Below, in pieces: positions 53,745-63,136 of a stretch of DNA of 64,000 nt. The position numbers were made by a program, and so were the translations under genes. Where the stretch lies: the NCBI GenBank assembly GCA_023413555.1, contig JAEZPG010000123.1, positions 1 to 64,000 of the forward strand, read 5' to 3'. Source of the stretch: Bacillota bacterium (GTDB taxonomy: Bacteria; Bacillota; Clostridia; Lachnospirales; Lachnospiraceae). Below the pieces are notes generated by a model. It saw only the letters and a program-made list of their open reading frames with translations, had not been told where the DNA came from and ran no database searches. Position 1 is the first letter of the stretch. Each line of letters opens with the position of its first letter.

Positions 53745-54233
53745 CTACCTTTTTTCTTGCGATACTCCACGGTTTCCAGTTCTCCTTTTCCAAACATAAT
53801 AACAGATACGATATGCAATATAACCAAGAATCCCACCTACGGTATTCATAATTAAATCATCCACATCATAGCTTCCCACTTTAGTTATAAGCTGCATCAA
53901 TTCAATAAATAGTGAAAATTCAAAGCCTACCAATGTCACATAAAGTATTCCCCTCTTTTTGCTATTTAAGATTGGAAGCATGAAACCAAACGGACAAAAA
54001 GCCACGATATTGCCCACGATATTAACCATAAAACTTTCAACGCCCAGAATTTCTCGATATTGTATAAACCGTCTGATTTCCTGAAAAGGTACAAGGTTAT
54101 AATGGTATTCCTGTCTCAGCCCGGTTCGTCCATACCGATCGCAAAAAAATAATAAATAAAATAATACAATTAAATAAATAATAAAGCACACTTCCAGAAG
54201 CAGCTTTGTTCGTTGTTTTGCCTTATAACTCAA
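53745..54233 (-). CDS. VanZ family membrane protein
   Basis: 162 residues from TTG 54233, which lies five to six bases after GGAGTGA; a TTG 11 codons earlier has a poorer site. Four to five membrane helices. VanZ features: NLVPFQEIRRFIQYREILG, then NIVGNIVAFCPFGFMLPIL, ELMQLITKVGSYDVDDLIMNTVGGILGY. In vanA clusters VanZ lowers teicoplanin susceptibility by an unknown route; chromosomal relatives are common and mostly uncharacterised. Coupled to the DUF6142 gene and a VanRS-like pair. Confidence 0.88.
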   Translation of the reverse strand: MSYKAKQRTKLLLEVCFIIYLIVLFYLLFFCDRYGRTGLRQEYHYNLVPFQEIRRFIQYREILGVESFMVNIVGNIVAFCPFGFMLPILNSKKRGILYVTLVGFEFSLFIELMQLITKVGSYDVDDLIMNTVGGILGYIAYRICYYVWKRRTGNRGVSQEKR

Positions 54234-54288
54234 AATATTCACTCCAAATAAACTCACGTTTAACAAAGATGCTAGAGATTACCTGTTA

Positions 54289-55326
54289 CTAAACTATCTT
54301 TTTGGTCAATCTATATTTTACTGGATATTCATCCTCTGTAATAACAGCCTGCCCTTTTTGAACAAGTTTCTTCATGATCTCTTCTAAACTCAATTGGTTA
54401 ATAGTACCTAAATCCCTATAATTAGCCATCATTTCTAAAATGCTTAATGGTTTTGTTTCCTTCTCTAGGCAAATAATGAGTTGATCTTCAATTTGCTTTC
54501 TATAATAGGATACGGACTGTGCAATCTCTTCGGGTTCATGCTTTTCTATCTTAGTCTGAGATAAAGTCTGCCTTGGAGCCTTCTCTTCATGTATAGCATG
54601 TTTTTCTACTACAATAGTCTGTGTCAAAACATCTTGCTTTTCCTTTTCAATATCCCTGATAATATTCCAACCTAGATTAATTCTATAATAATCTAAAGAA
54701 CCCTCTAGTGCAATAATGATTATTCTCTTAATCAATAGTTGATCAATTGCCTCCATGGCAATCTCTCTTGTTCTTCCATTATGTGAGCAGAGATTAATAA
54801 TTGTCTCCTGATGTTTAATGCATGCGTTATTCTCTAACATAAAACAAATAATCTCTAACTCACATTTCTTAACAGGAGATATCCTCTTATTCATCGTACA
54901 GGCAGCAATGTAAGTCTTCCAATTACTTAGAATCCTATCATATTGTATACTTCCTCGTTCTGTACGTCTTTCCCTCTGCCATTCCTTATCTGCCTGATCC
55001 AGTGTGTCTATCTTATTGTAACTTTCTTTTATCTCCTCTTTCACTGGTTTGTCTTCATTGAAGCTATTGCTAAACTTGACCCAATCATTCAAATCAGTGA
55101 CAGACAAATTGGTCTCAGCCTGTCCCATAGCACTTTTCCTTATAAAACATCTACGATATCTATTCTTCCGATAAAATACTACACCCAATACGAGAAGATA
55201 AAAACATTCACAAAGAATAAGAATGGTCAGGGTCCATTTAGATTTAAAAAACACATAAGTAACTGCAAAACATAAAAAAATGATGCCTTGCGAAATTACA
55301 TAAAGTAAAATGGTCCTTTTATCCAT
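54289..55326 (-). CDS. Unrecognised membrane protein with winged-helix-like cytoplasmic part
   Basis: 345 residues from the ATG at 55326, eight bases after AAGGGGTG. Two membrane helices near the N-terminus (about 5-25 and 30-50) are followed by a basic turn (RKNRYRRCFIRK) and a cytoplasmic region of about 280 residues. Residues about 150-215 (CELEIICFMLENNACIKHQE...INLCSHNGRTREIAMEA) and about 285-343 (SILEMMANYRD...LVQKGQAVITEDEYPVKYRLTK) look like small helical units ending in a beta-wing, as in winged helices. I know no family for it. First gene of the run with vanZ, DUF6142 and the VanRS-like pair. Confidence 0.6.
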   Translation of the reverse strand: MDKRTILLYVISQGIIFLCFAVTYVFFKSKWTLTILILCECFYLLVLGVVFYRKNRYRRCFIRKSAMGQAETNLSVTDLNDWVKFSNSFNEDKPVKEEIKESYNKIDTLDQADKEWQRERRTERGSIQYDRILSNWKTYIAACTMNKRISPVKKCELEIICFMLENNACIKHQETIINLCSHNGRTREIAMEAIDQLLIKRIIIIALEGSLDYYRINLGWNIIRDIEKEKQDVLTQTIVVEKHAIHEEKAPRQTLSQTKIEKHEPEEIAQSVSYYRKQIEDQLIICLEKETKPLSILEMMANYRDLGTINQLSLEEIMKKLVQKGQAVITEDEYPVKYRLTKKIV

Positions 55327-55425
55327 CTTATCTATCACCCCTTATTAAAGAATACCCCCCTATCATATCATAATTTCCAAATAATGCAAAGTATTTAAAA
55401 AAACCTTTATGACCTTAACTCTCGA

Positions 55426-57864
55426 TTATTTTCTTTGCTCGATACCAGCTGCTTCTAAAGCCTTAACAATCTTGTCCATGATAGGAGTAACATCCTTATC
55501 CTCTAGGGTTCTATCCTTTGCCTTAAATCTAATGGAATAGGCAACTGATTTGTATCCCTCAAGAATCTGGCTACCTTCGTATATATCAAATAAATGATAG
55601 CTTTCCAGGAATTGTCCACCATTTTTACGAATAATAGCTTCGATATCCCCAACCATAACTTCTTTTTTCACCATTAAGCTGATATCACGAGTTACTGTTG
55701 GGAACTTAGTAACGCCCTTAAATTTTCTGTCAAAAGTAGCTCTCTCCACGATCAGAGGCATATCCAGTACTGCTACATAAGCACGATCTCCAATCGCGTA
55801 GTTTTCTAGTACCTGTGGATGAACCTCTCCCATATATCCAATTACCAGACCATCATAAATGATTTCCGCCTGACGTCCAGGATGTAAGAAGTTCTTTCCT
55901 GCCTTCGGATTATAGGTTACCATCTGCTTCATGCCAACCTTAACCAAATACTCTTCTATCAGGCCCTTTAAATCGAAGAAATCTCCCTGTCCATACATAC
56001 CAAGACTGAACTGTGTCCTTTCATCTGGAAGTTCTATTAATGGAAGAGCCTTTGGCAAATAGATATTAGCAATCTCGTAAAGACGTACATCTTTGTTTCT
56101 ATGGTTATAATTGGTGCTAAGAGAAGAAAGCATTCCGTTTAATGGAAGGGTCCTCATAATAGAATAATCCTCTCCTAACGGGTTACTGATAGTAACAGTC
56201 TCTCTTAATTTATCCTCTTTATCTAACAATAGTTTGTCAAATACCTTAGGACTTTCAAAGGAGTAGTTCATACTTTCGTTAAAGCCAAACTGCTCTGCCA
56301 CATCTCTAGCAACATTCTCTACTCGTTCCTTGAAGGAAATCATTCCAGCCATAGACTCTCCAGAAGGCAAGGAAACAGGAATCTTGTCATAACCATAGAA
56401 TCTTGCTACTTCCTCAGCCAAATCTGCCATACATTCTAAATCCTGTCTCCAGGTTGGAACAATCACCTGTCTATGAGCCTCATCATAGCTTAAGTCAATC
56501 TTTCTAAAGTAAGCAATCATCTGTTCCTCAGAAATATCAGTACCTAAAAGACTGTTAATCTTGTCAGGGCAGAAATCTATCTTTATAGGCTGTTTCTTCT
56601 CTGGATACACATCTACCATTCCACCAACCACTTCACCACAACCAAGCTCTACGATAAGCTGGCAGGCACGGTTAATAGCTTCTTCTGCAGTATTAGGATC
56701 TAGACCTTTTTCAAACTTTCCGGAAGCATCTGTTCTCATTCCCAGCTTTTTAGCAGAGAGACGAATGTTAGTCCCGTCAAAGCAGGCTGCTTCAAATAAT
56801 ACAGTCTTTACATCCTCTGTAATCTTGGAATTCTCACCACCCATAATACCGGCAATACCAACAGGCTTGTCTGCATCGCATATCATTAGAATAGAAGAAT
56901 CAATGTTTCTCTCCTGCTCATCTAAGGTAGTAAAGGTCTCTCCATCCTTACCCCTACGAACAATAATCTTCTTGCCTGCAATGGTATCTAGATCATAGGC
57001 ATGCATTGGCTGTCCAAACTCTTCCATCACATAATTAGTGATATCCACCAGATTATTAATTGGACGAATGCCACAAGCAGCCAGTCTCTTCTGCATCCAA
57101 GCAGGGGATGGGCCAATCTTAATATTTTTCACTACACGGGCTATATATCTAGGGCAAAGATCTGCAGCTTCCACTTCCACGGAAATATAGTCGCTGGTCT
57201 TTTCTTTGTTCTCTTTTACTTCTACTACTGGAGGATAAAAATCCTTACCAAAGGTAGCAGCAGCTTCTCTTGCCAAACCAATAATACTAAAACAATCCAC
57301 ACGATTAGATGTAATTTCGTACTCTATAACAGTATCCTTAAACCCAAGAACCTCAGCTGCGTTAGCACCTATTTCCACATCCTTATATGCTTCATTGTCA
57401 CTAAAGATGTAGATTCCTCTGTCTGGAGCGTCCGGATAGAAATCTTTGGATGAGCCAAGTTCTTCGATGGAACACATCATACCAAAGGATTCCACCCCTC
57501 TAAGCTTACCTTTCTTGATTTTAGTACCTCCAGCCACTCTGTTACCGTCATGATCTGTGGCTACACGTCCACCATCTAATACAACTGGCACAACGTCTCC
57601 TTCTTTTACGTTAGGTGCTCCTGTTACAATCTGAACAACCTCTCCATCCTTAGTAACCTGCACCTGGCATATAATTAATTTATCAGCGTCAGGATGCTTC
57701 TCTATCTTCAAAATCTTACCAACAACAATCTTCTCCAGATTCTCATCTAATTGTTCAAAACCCTCTACTTTAGATCCTGACATAGTCATTGCATCAGCAT
57801 ATTCCTGTGCAGTCACGTCAAGATCAGGCACATAAGCTTTTATCCATGATATAGGTGTATTCAT
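55426..57864 (-). CDS. pheT: Phenylalanine-tRNA ligase beta subunit
   Basis: 812 residues from the ATG at 57864 (GGAGG eight bases upstream; a TTG five codons earlier overlaps that site). Domains in order: tRNA-binding OB fold (about 40-150, KHPDADKLIICQV), B3/B4 editing domain (about 210-390), B5 (about 400-475), the catalytic-like core and the C-terminal anticodon-binding FDX-ACB domain (about 718-810, FPTVTRDISLMV). Forms an alpha2-beta2 enzyme with PheS, whose gene lies 24 bases upstream. Confidence 0.96.
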   Translation of the reverse strand: MNTPISWIKAYVPDLDVTAQEYADAMTMSGSKVEGFEQLDENLEKIVVGKILKIEKHPDADKLIICQVQVTKDGEVVQIVTGAPNVKEGDVVPVVLDGGRVATDHDGNRVAGGTKIKKGKLRGVESFGMMCSIEELGSSKDFYPDAPDRGIYIFSDNEAYKDVEIGANAAEVLGFKDTVIEYEITSNRVDCFSIIGLAREAAATFGKDFYPPVVEVKENKEKTSDYISVEVEAADLCPRYIARVVKNIKIGPSPAWMQKRLAACGIRPINNLVDITNYVMEEFGQPMHAYDLDTIAGKKIIVRRGKDGETFTTLDEQERNIDSSILMICDADKPVGIAGIMGGENSKITEDVKTVLFEAACFDGTNIRLSAKKLGMRTDASGKFEKGLDPNTAEEAINRACQLIVELGCGEVVGGMVDVYPEKKQPIKIDFCPDKINSLLGTDISEEQMIAYFRKIDLSYDEAHRQVIVPTWRQDLECMADLAEEVARFYGYDKIPVSLPSGESMAGMISFKERVENVARDVAEQFGFNESMNYSFESPKVFDKLLLDKEDKLRETVTISNPLGEDYSIMRTLPLNGMLSSLSTNYNHRNKDVRLYEIANIYLPKALPLIELPDERTQFSLGMYGQGDFFDLKGLIEEYLVKVGMKQMVTYNPKAGKNFLHPGRQAEIIYDGLVIGYMGEVHPQVLENYAIGDRAYVAVLDMPLIVERATFDRKFKGVTKFPTVTRDISLMVKKEVMVGDIEAIIRKNGGQFLESYHLFDIYEGSQILEGYKSVAYSIRFKAKDRTLEDKDVTPIMDKIVKALEAAGIEQRK

Positions 57865-57888
57865 TCTTCCGACCTCCAATTCTTCTGA

Positions 57889-58908
57889 TTAAAACTGTTT
57901 TAAGAAACGGTAATCATTTTCGTATAATAGTCTCATATCATCAATTTCATATTTTAATAGCGCAATACGCTCTAGGCCCATACCGAACGCAAAACCTGTA
58001 TACACTTCTGGATCAATACCAGACATTCTAAGTACGTTTGGATGTACCATTCCACAACCCAAGATCTCAATCCAGCCTTCCCCTTTACAGAAGCGACAAC
58101 CCTTGCCTCCACATTTGAAACAGGACACATCCATCTCTGCACTTGGTTCTGTAAATTGGAAATGATGAGGTCTGAATTTGACTTTGGTTTCTTCTCCAAA
58201 TAATTCTGCCGCGAATTGGGCCAGAGTTCCCTTTAAATCGGCAAATGTTATCTTTTTATCTACTACTAAGCCCTCTACCTGATGGAAACTTGGACTATGT
58301 GTAGCGTCTACCTCATCTGAACGGAATACTCTTCCTGGTGCAATCATGCGAATAGGAATCCTCCCCTTCTCCATCTCATGAACCTGGACACCAGATGTCT
58401 GAGAACGTAATAAGATGTCCTTCGTAATATAGAAGGTATCCTGTTCGTCCTTTGCAGGATGGTTAGCAGGTATGTTTAGCGCTTCAAAGTTGTAGTAATC
58501 ATACTCAACTTCAGGACCTTGTACAACCTCATAACCCATACCAACAAAGATACGTTCAATCTCATTTAAAGCTATGGTGTTAGGATGGCGATGGCCTACC
58601 ATTGGTTTCTTAGCAGGCAAGGTAACATCTATAGTTTCACTTTTTAATTTCAGTTCCATAACTGCTTTAGCAAGCTGTGCTTTCTTCTCTTCCATAGCAC
58701 CTTCAATCTTTTCTCTTGCATCATTTACCATCTGACCTACAGCCGGTCTGTCCTCAGGAGCTACATCCTTCATTGATTTTAATACAGAGGTTAGCTCGCC
58801 CTTTTTTCCTAGGAAAGCTACTTTAATCTCATTTAACTTATCCAATTGTTCAGAAGCATTAATCTGAGATAATGCCTCATCCATGATTTTTTGCAATTTT
58901 TCTTTCAT
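57889..58908 (-). CDS. pheS: Phenylalanine-tRNA ligase alpha subunit
   Basis: 339 residues, class II synthetase core. N-terminal coiled coil (about 1-85) followed by motif 1 GHRHPNTIALNEIERIF, the QDTFYI segment, motif 2 (RMIAPGRVFRSDEVDATHSPSFHQVEGLVVD) and motif 3 (GFAFGMGLERIALLKY). A four-cysteine zinc-like cluster (CFKCGGKGCRFCKGEGW) lies near 255-271. AAAGGAG precedes the ATG. Expressed from the T-box leader at 59001-59300. Confidence 0.96.
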   Translation of the reverse strand: MKEKLQKIMDEALSQINASEQLDKLNEIKVAFLGKKGELTSVLKSMKDVAPEDRPAVGQMVNDAREKIEGAMEEKKAQLAKAVMELKLKSETIDVTLPAKKPMVGHRHPNTIALNEIERIFVGMGYEVVQGPEVEYDYYNFEALNIPANHPAKDEQDTFYITKDILLRSQTSGVQVHEMEKGRIPIRMIAPGRVFRSDEVDATHSPSFHQVEGLVVDKKITFADLKGTLAQFAAELFGEETKVKFRPHHFQFTEPSAEMDVSCFKCGGKGCRFCKGEGWIEILGCGMVHPNVLRMSGIDPEVYTGFAFGMGLERIALLKYEIDDMRLLYENDYRFLKQF

Positions 58909-59000
58909 GGTGTTCTCCTTTCTTATTTACAAGCTTTAACGCATATCGTTTGGTGATGGACACTAGCCCAATACAACCTATTTAGCTCGCTGTTAGCACA

Positions 59001-59300
59001 AAAAAATCCCTGACCAGAATATTTCTGATCAGGGACGACTATACTAAATCCGCGGTACCACCCTAATTCCTAATATGGCATAACCATATAGACACTTGTA
59101 TCTGCATAACGCGCAGCAAACGACTTATCCTACTATAGATCTCTTCAAATAAGCAGCTCCAGTGGGAAAGTAAATTATTAATTGAACATAAGGAAATTTA
59201 CAGCCGATGACTTCCTCTCTCTGAATGAAATCAATAATCCCTATAGTTACATAACTAGTAACTATACACACCTTCATAGCCTTTAAACATATACTAATGC
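59001..59300 (-). promoter_or_regulatory. T-box riboswitch, phenylalanine
   Basis: The T-box AGGGTGGTACCGCGG is at 59064-59050 on the minus strand. The terminator is TCCCTGATCAG / CTGGTCAGGGA (59035-59007) followed by seven T. Stem I has the usual AGAGAGG start near 59220. The likely specifier is UUC at 59186-59184, in ATGTTCAAT; this codon is less certain than the T-box itself. It controls pheST and accounts for the 550-base gap up to the divergent gene. Confidence 0.88.
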
Positions 59301-59302
59301 CT

Positions 59303-59330
59303 ATTTTAACACAATTCATGCTACTGTCAA
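59303..59330 (-). promoter_or_regulatory. Sigma-A promoter of the pheST leader
   Basis: TTGACA (59330-59325), 16 bases, TAAAAT (59308-59303). Confidence 0.7.
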
Positions 59331-59459
59331 CCCGTTATTATATGTATTTTAGTCTATGATATTCAAACCTAATACAAATTAGTTAATATGAATATATTTA
59401 TATTAAAAATACTTTTTTGGTTATATAATAAATTATATGAACATAATGAGGTGCCTGCC

Positions 59460-60296
59460 ATGATACAGAAACTATATCACACTATATTAGATATATCACA
59501 TAAATTGCAGCGAGACTATGTCTCTGTTTTCTCTGCCCAGGCTGCTTTTTTTATCATACTCTCCTTTTTCCCGTTTATCATGTTTCTGTTAACTATGATT
59601 CATTATCTGCCTATACAGGAACATGTGATGATGAAAACCTTCAACGACCTGCTTCCAAAGGCATTGAATTCCTATATTGTTCTCATTATCAGTGAAGTAT
59701 ATGATCATTCTTCCACCACAATAATATCAGTTACTGCTCTTACAGCCCTATGGTCAGCCTCTAAAGGTTTTTTAGGCCTGGTACGGGGGTTAAATAGTGT
59801 TTACAATATCAAAGAAACCAGGAACTACATTAAACTGCGTATTATTTCAACCCTATATACCTTGGGATTTACCATACTACTGATTCTAACATTGGTATTT
59901 CTGGTTTTTGGTAACCAGCTCTACCTTTGGATAGAAGAACATGCTTCATCTTTTATTGATGTAGCACTTTTAATTATCTCTCTACGGGCGATCGTTACTC
60001 TTTTTCTCCTAACTTTTTTCTTCGAAATTATGTTTGTAGTCATTCCAAACAGGAAAACTACCATTATGACAGAACTCCCTGGTGCACTGCTGGCAGCAGC
60101 CGGTTGGTTGGGATTCTCATATTTGTACTCGTTTTATATTGATAACATGGGGAACTTTACCTCCACCTATGGAAGCCTAACTGCCATCGTCCTGTTAATG
60201 TTATGGATCTATTTCTGTATGTACATTCTCTTTATAGGTGCAGAGATCAATGCTTATCTAAGTGAGCATCCTATTCTATCCAAATTGCACAGTTAG
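59460..60296 (+). CDS. YihY/BrkB family inner membrane protein
   Basis: 278 residues from the ATG at 59460, six bases after GAGGTG; an ATG 24 codons earlier lacks a site. Six membrane helices; family features are VFSAQAAFFIILSFFPFIMFLL near the start, ALWSASKGFLGLVRGLN (about 97-113), and the end AIVLLMLWIYFCMYILFIGAEINAYLSE. The family is widespread and its function unproven (often misnamed ribonuclease BN). Single gene closed by the terminator at 60316-60352. Confidence 0.9.
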   Translation: MIQKLYHTILDISHKLQRDYVSVFSAQAAFFIILSFFPFIMFLLTMIHYLPIQEHVMMKTFNDLLPKALNSYIVLIISEVYDHSSTTIISVTALTALWSASKGFLGLVRGLNSVYNIKETRNYIKLRIISTLYTLGFTILLILTLVFLVFGNQLYLWIEEHASSFIDVALLIISLRAIVTLFLLTFFFEIMFVVIPNRKTTIMTELPGALLAAAGWLGFSYLYSFYIDNMGNFTSTYGSLTAIVLLMLWIYFCMYILFIGAEINAYLSEHPILSKLHS

Positions 60297-60315
60297 GTTA
60301 CCTGCTGGGTTTAGA

Positions 60316-60352
60316 AGAGGACTGTAACATACCGTTGCAGTCCTCTTTTCTC
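60316..60352. terminator. Terminator of the YihY/BrkB gene
   Basis: AGAGGACTG and CAGTCCTCT arms around AACATACCGTTG, with TTTTCTCTT after the right arm. May also serve the convergent SpoIID-like gene ending at 60367. Confidence 0.8.
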
Positions 60353-60366
60353 TTACACCGTTTTAT

Positions 60367-62784
60367 TTAATAAATGCTACCTAATACTATGCCATTATAA
60401 AAATGTTTTAGAATACTTTCATAACCCTTTCCCCGTTTTACCAATGCCTTCACACCATTCTGACTCATTCCTACTCCATGACCATAACCACCACCATGTA
60501 TTGTTACGCCAGAATTCTTCTTATTTTTCTCTATTACAAAAAAGGTACTTGGAAGTAAACTAAGATTAGAAATTATACTACCATCTAATCTAGTTAAAGT
60601 ATCATAGGTTGGGCTTAGTAGCTGACGGATAAATGACTCAGACTTCACCTTAACTGTGCCCTTAGAACCTGTCACAATCACTTCAGTAACCAATCCACTC
60701 TTCTGTCGTTTTGAAACCTTAATAGACTTGATATCTCCTACCGTACTAATATATTTTTCCTTATATTTACCAGACTTATCTTTTGTCAGCACCTTAGATG
60801 GACTACTTCGATATAAACTGCTCAAACTAGAATTCACCATTTTCTTAAGATTGTCATTAGATATTGATACACTCCAACGGTACCACGGAAACTCTTTTTC
60901 ATAAGCATCCTCTCCAGTACTAGTAATAAATTTCTTAAAAACTGATTCAACGGAATAGTCAACATCTTTTGTCATATCGGAACCTTGATATTTTCCTGTA
61001 AGATAAGGCAGCTTAGCATTACTGTTCCATACATAATCCACGTCTGCTGTAACACCGCAAGAGGTTGAAAAGTAATAGGCAAACACCACTTCGTTATCAT
61101 ACTGCAATACCTGTCCATATGTCTCTTTTACCGCTTTTATAGATAATTCATTTTCTTTCTGATTGTTGTAGACCTGGAATTGTGTACTGTCATCAACATG
61201 TGCACCGTATTTGCTACAACTGTTAGTAACCAAATGATTATACGCATAACTTCTAGCACAAACTGCCTGTACCTTTAATGCCTCAAGTCCATAACTTGTC
61301 GGCATCTCACTTGGGATTACTGCGTACAAGTACTCCTCTAATGGAAGTTCATTTATCAAGGTAAAACCCTTATTAGTATAAGATACCTCTACAGTACCTC
61401 TGTAGCTCGGATTACCATAACTACGTTTCAGACTGAGAATTTTTATCTGCCCTTCTTCTTTGTCTGCCTTTACTTTAAGTCTTCCCTTTACCAGATACTC
61501 GCTTGACTTATCAATGGATACCTCTTCCATAGCTTTAAATTTCTTTTTCTTATTTCCATAATATATGGTAAATGGACTATTCGAGGTAATCTTTACATTA
61601 CTTTGATAATAAGATGTAAAATTACTATTATTCAATATGATACGAATGTCCTTTGCAGTAATCTTCTGGGTAATCAAGGCTGCACAAATCTTACCATTAC
61701 TTACCACAAAATTCGTATTATCATAACCTACAAGTACAGCATTGGTCGTTTCTATAGTCGGCTCATCATAAATTTTATACACTCGGTAATTGTCATCCAA
61801 TGGAATCTTGCCATATCCCTCTAGTTCAATGTAATCATCCTTAGCAACTAAAACCTTCGCTTTAATCACATCTGGTTTTAAGGTGATACTTTGCACTAGT
61901 TTATTATTTACAACAATATCAGCTACATGTCTAGAAACCTGCTGACTAATAACATTTTTCAAGGCAAACGTACGTTGTACACCATTTATATAAATATCAA
62001 GTTCCTTCTCATTCTGATTCACAACCCACACATTTTTCAATGTTTTCTCTACCTGTTTGGCTGGATTTACATAAAGGATTTCGTTATCTCTTGTATAAGC
62101 ATATATGGTACAATCAATGTACTCATCTAACGATAGTCCCGCACCCATAAGTTGTCCTTCATCAGTTACAACGGAAAATTTATTCAGGCTTTTAATATTC
62201 TCGTCTGTTCCAATAACATACAACTCCTTCATCTGCAAGGCACTGTTTAAAGTAGATCCCTCCTGAATAGAATATATCTTATTTATGAGATAGGAATATA
62301 CCATAAGAAAATCGTCCCAAATTATATCAGTCTGCTGTTTTTGAGTGTCCCATATGCCTGATAACTGTTGTTTTAATTGTTCTTCTGGTTGATTCGTAGC
62401 CACTTTAGTAAGTAAACCTTTTACCTCTCCATAGGTTACCCTCTTTTCAGGCTCAAAATTATTATTTTTGTCTACAAACAAAGTATCTAAATCCATACTA
62501 CAAAGTCCATTAATATAACGATAATACCAAGTACCTTCCTTAACATCAGGATAATCAGAGAGCTTCTCCATCTGATCCAATTCATTATCTGAATACTGCA
62601 ATAGGGAAATCAACTTGGCCAGATACGACCTAGTAATCCCTGAATCTTGAGGTTCCTTTACCGCTGTTTCCATAATTGGTTCTGCCGAAGTATTGATTCT
62701 CTCCGAAACATTTTTTATGAATATAGATATCATTATTACCATACAAATTCCTATTAAAGCTAATTTGACCCTATTATTTACCAT
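60367..62784 (-). CDS. SpoIID/LytB domain protein, large
   Basis: About 805 residues from the ATG at 62784 (AGGTGATGG eight bases upstream; GTG and ATG codons up to 62796 are alternatives). One N-terminal membrane helix (about 8-25), a long extracytoplasmic region of about 420 residues, and a C-terminal SpoIID/LytB domain: YRGTVEVSYTNKGFTLINEL, LEEYLYAVIPSEMPTSYGLEALKVQAVCARSYA, DDSTQFQVY and the end HGGGYGHGVGMSQNGVKALVKRGKGYESILKHFY. SpoIID is a lytic transglycosylase of engulfment; it is normally about 340 residues, so the 400-residue N-terminal extension is unusual and the role may be vegetative. Confidence 0.85.
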   Translation of the reverse strand: MVNNRVKLALIGICMVIMISIFIKNVSERINTSAEPIMETAVKEPQDSGITRSYLAKLISLLQYSDNELDQMEKLSDYPDVKEGTWYYRYINGLCSMDLDTLFVDKNNNFEPEKRVTYGEVKGLLTKVATNQPEEQLKQQLSGIWDTQKQQTDIIWDDFLMVYSYLINKIYSIQEGSTLNSALQMKELYVIGTDENIKSLNKFSVVTDEGQLMGAGLSLDEYIDCTIYAYTRDNEILYVNPAKQVEKTLKNVWVVNQNEKELDIYINGVQRTFALKNVISQQVSRHVADIVVNNKLVQSITLKPDVIKAKVLVAKDDYIELEGYGKIPLDDNYRVYKIYDEPTIETTNAVLVGYDNTNFVVSNGKICAALITQKITAKDIRIILNNSNFTSYYQSNVKITSNSPFTIYYGNKKKKFKAMEEVSIDKSSEYLVKGRLKVKADKEEGQIKILSLKRSYGNPSYRGTVEVSYTNKGFTLINELPLEEYLYAVIPSEMPTSYGLEALKVQAVCARSYAYNHLVTNSCSKYGAHVDDSTQFQVYNNQKENELSIKAVKETYGQVLQYDNEVVFAYYFSTSCGVTADVDYVWNSNAKLPYLTGKYQGSDMTKDVDYSVESVFKKFITSTGEDAYEKEFPWYRWSVSISNDNLKKMVNSSLSSLYRSSPSKVLTKDKSGKYKEKYISTVGDIKSIKVSKRQKSGLVTEVIVTGSKGTVKVKSESFIRQLLSPTYDTLTRLDGSIISNLSLLPSTFFVIEKNKKNSGVTIHGGGYGHGVGMSQNGVKALVKRGKGYESILKHFYNGIVLGSIY

Positions 62785-63136
62785 ACTAACCATCACCTAT
62801 TAGTCTTATTTATGGAGTAAACTCCCAGCATATATTTAAATTGTATGCTTAACTTATTATATTTTTAAGTTTCCAATATTATGTTGGATAAGCCCTAAAA
62901 GATATTTCAAATTAATCTACTATAATTTTCCACAATATTATTTTAGCACTTTTATTTCAAAATTTCACTATATATTGATATTTTTTGAGTAAGTATGTGC
63001 TTTTTCATTATATTTATTACTTAAGCAATAACAAAAAGCTTTTTCTCAACCACAGTGCAAATCTGTGCTTCCTATTCAATTAAAAACAGTCAAACCCACT
63101 TGTTAAATCAGTGGGTTTGACTGTTTTAATTAAATT
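62785..63136. other. AT-rich intergenic stretch with terminator
   Basis: Holds the leader of the SpoIID-like gene and the terminator at 63083-63127. A small hairpin CACAG-TGCAAAT-CTGTG lies near 63050-63068. No gene or known riboswitch seen. Confidence 0.6.
63083..63127 (-). terminator. Terminator of the DUF4340 gene
   Basis: Perfect 18-base arms 63083-63100 and 63110-63127 (AAAACAGTCAAACCCACT and its complement) around a 9-base loop, 10 bases after the stop. Confidence 0.9.

Noticed and set aside
51492..54233. Vancomycin resistance cluster
   Set aside because: VanZ and VanRS-like genes are present but VanH, VanA/B-type ligase and VanX are not; the kinase and regulator belong to a large general family.
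56561..57453. Two plus-strand open frames of 145 and 150 codons inside pheT
   Set aside because: Both are antisense to conserved pheT domains and have no ribosome sites or recognisable products.
59125..59319. 64-codon minus-strand frame upstream of pheS as a leader peptide
   Set aside because: It lies within the T-box stem I region, which explains the sequence better.
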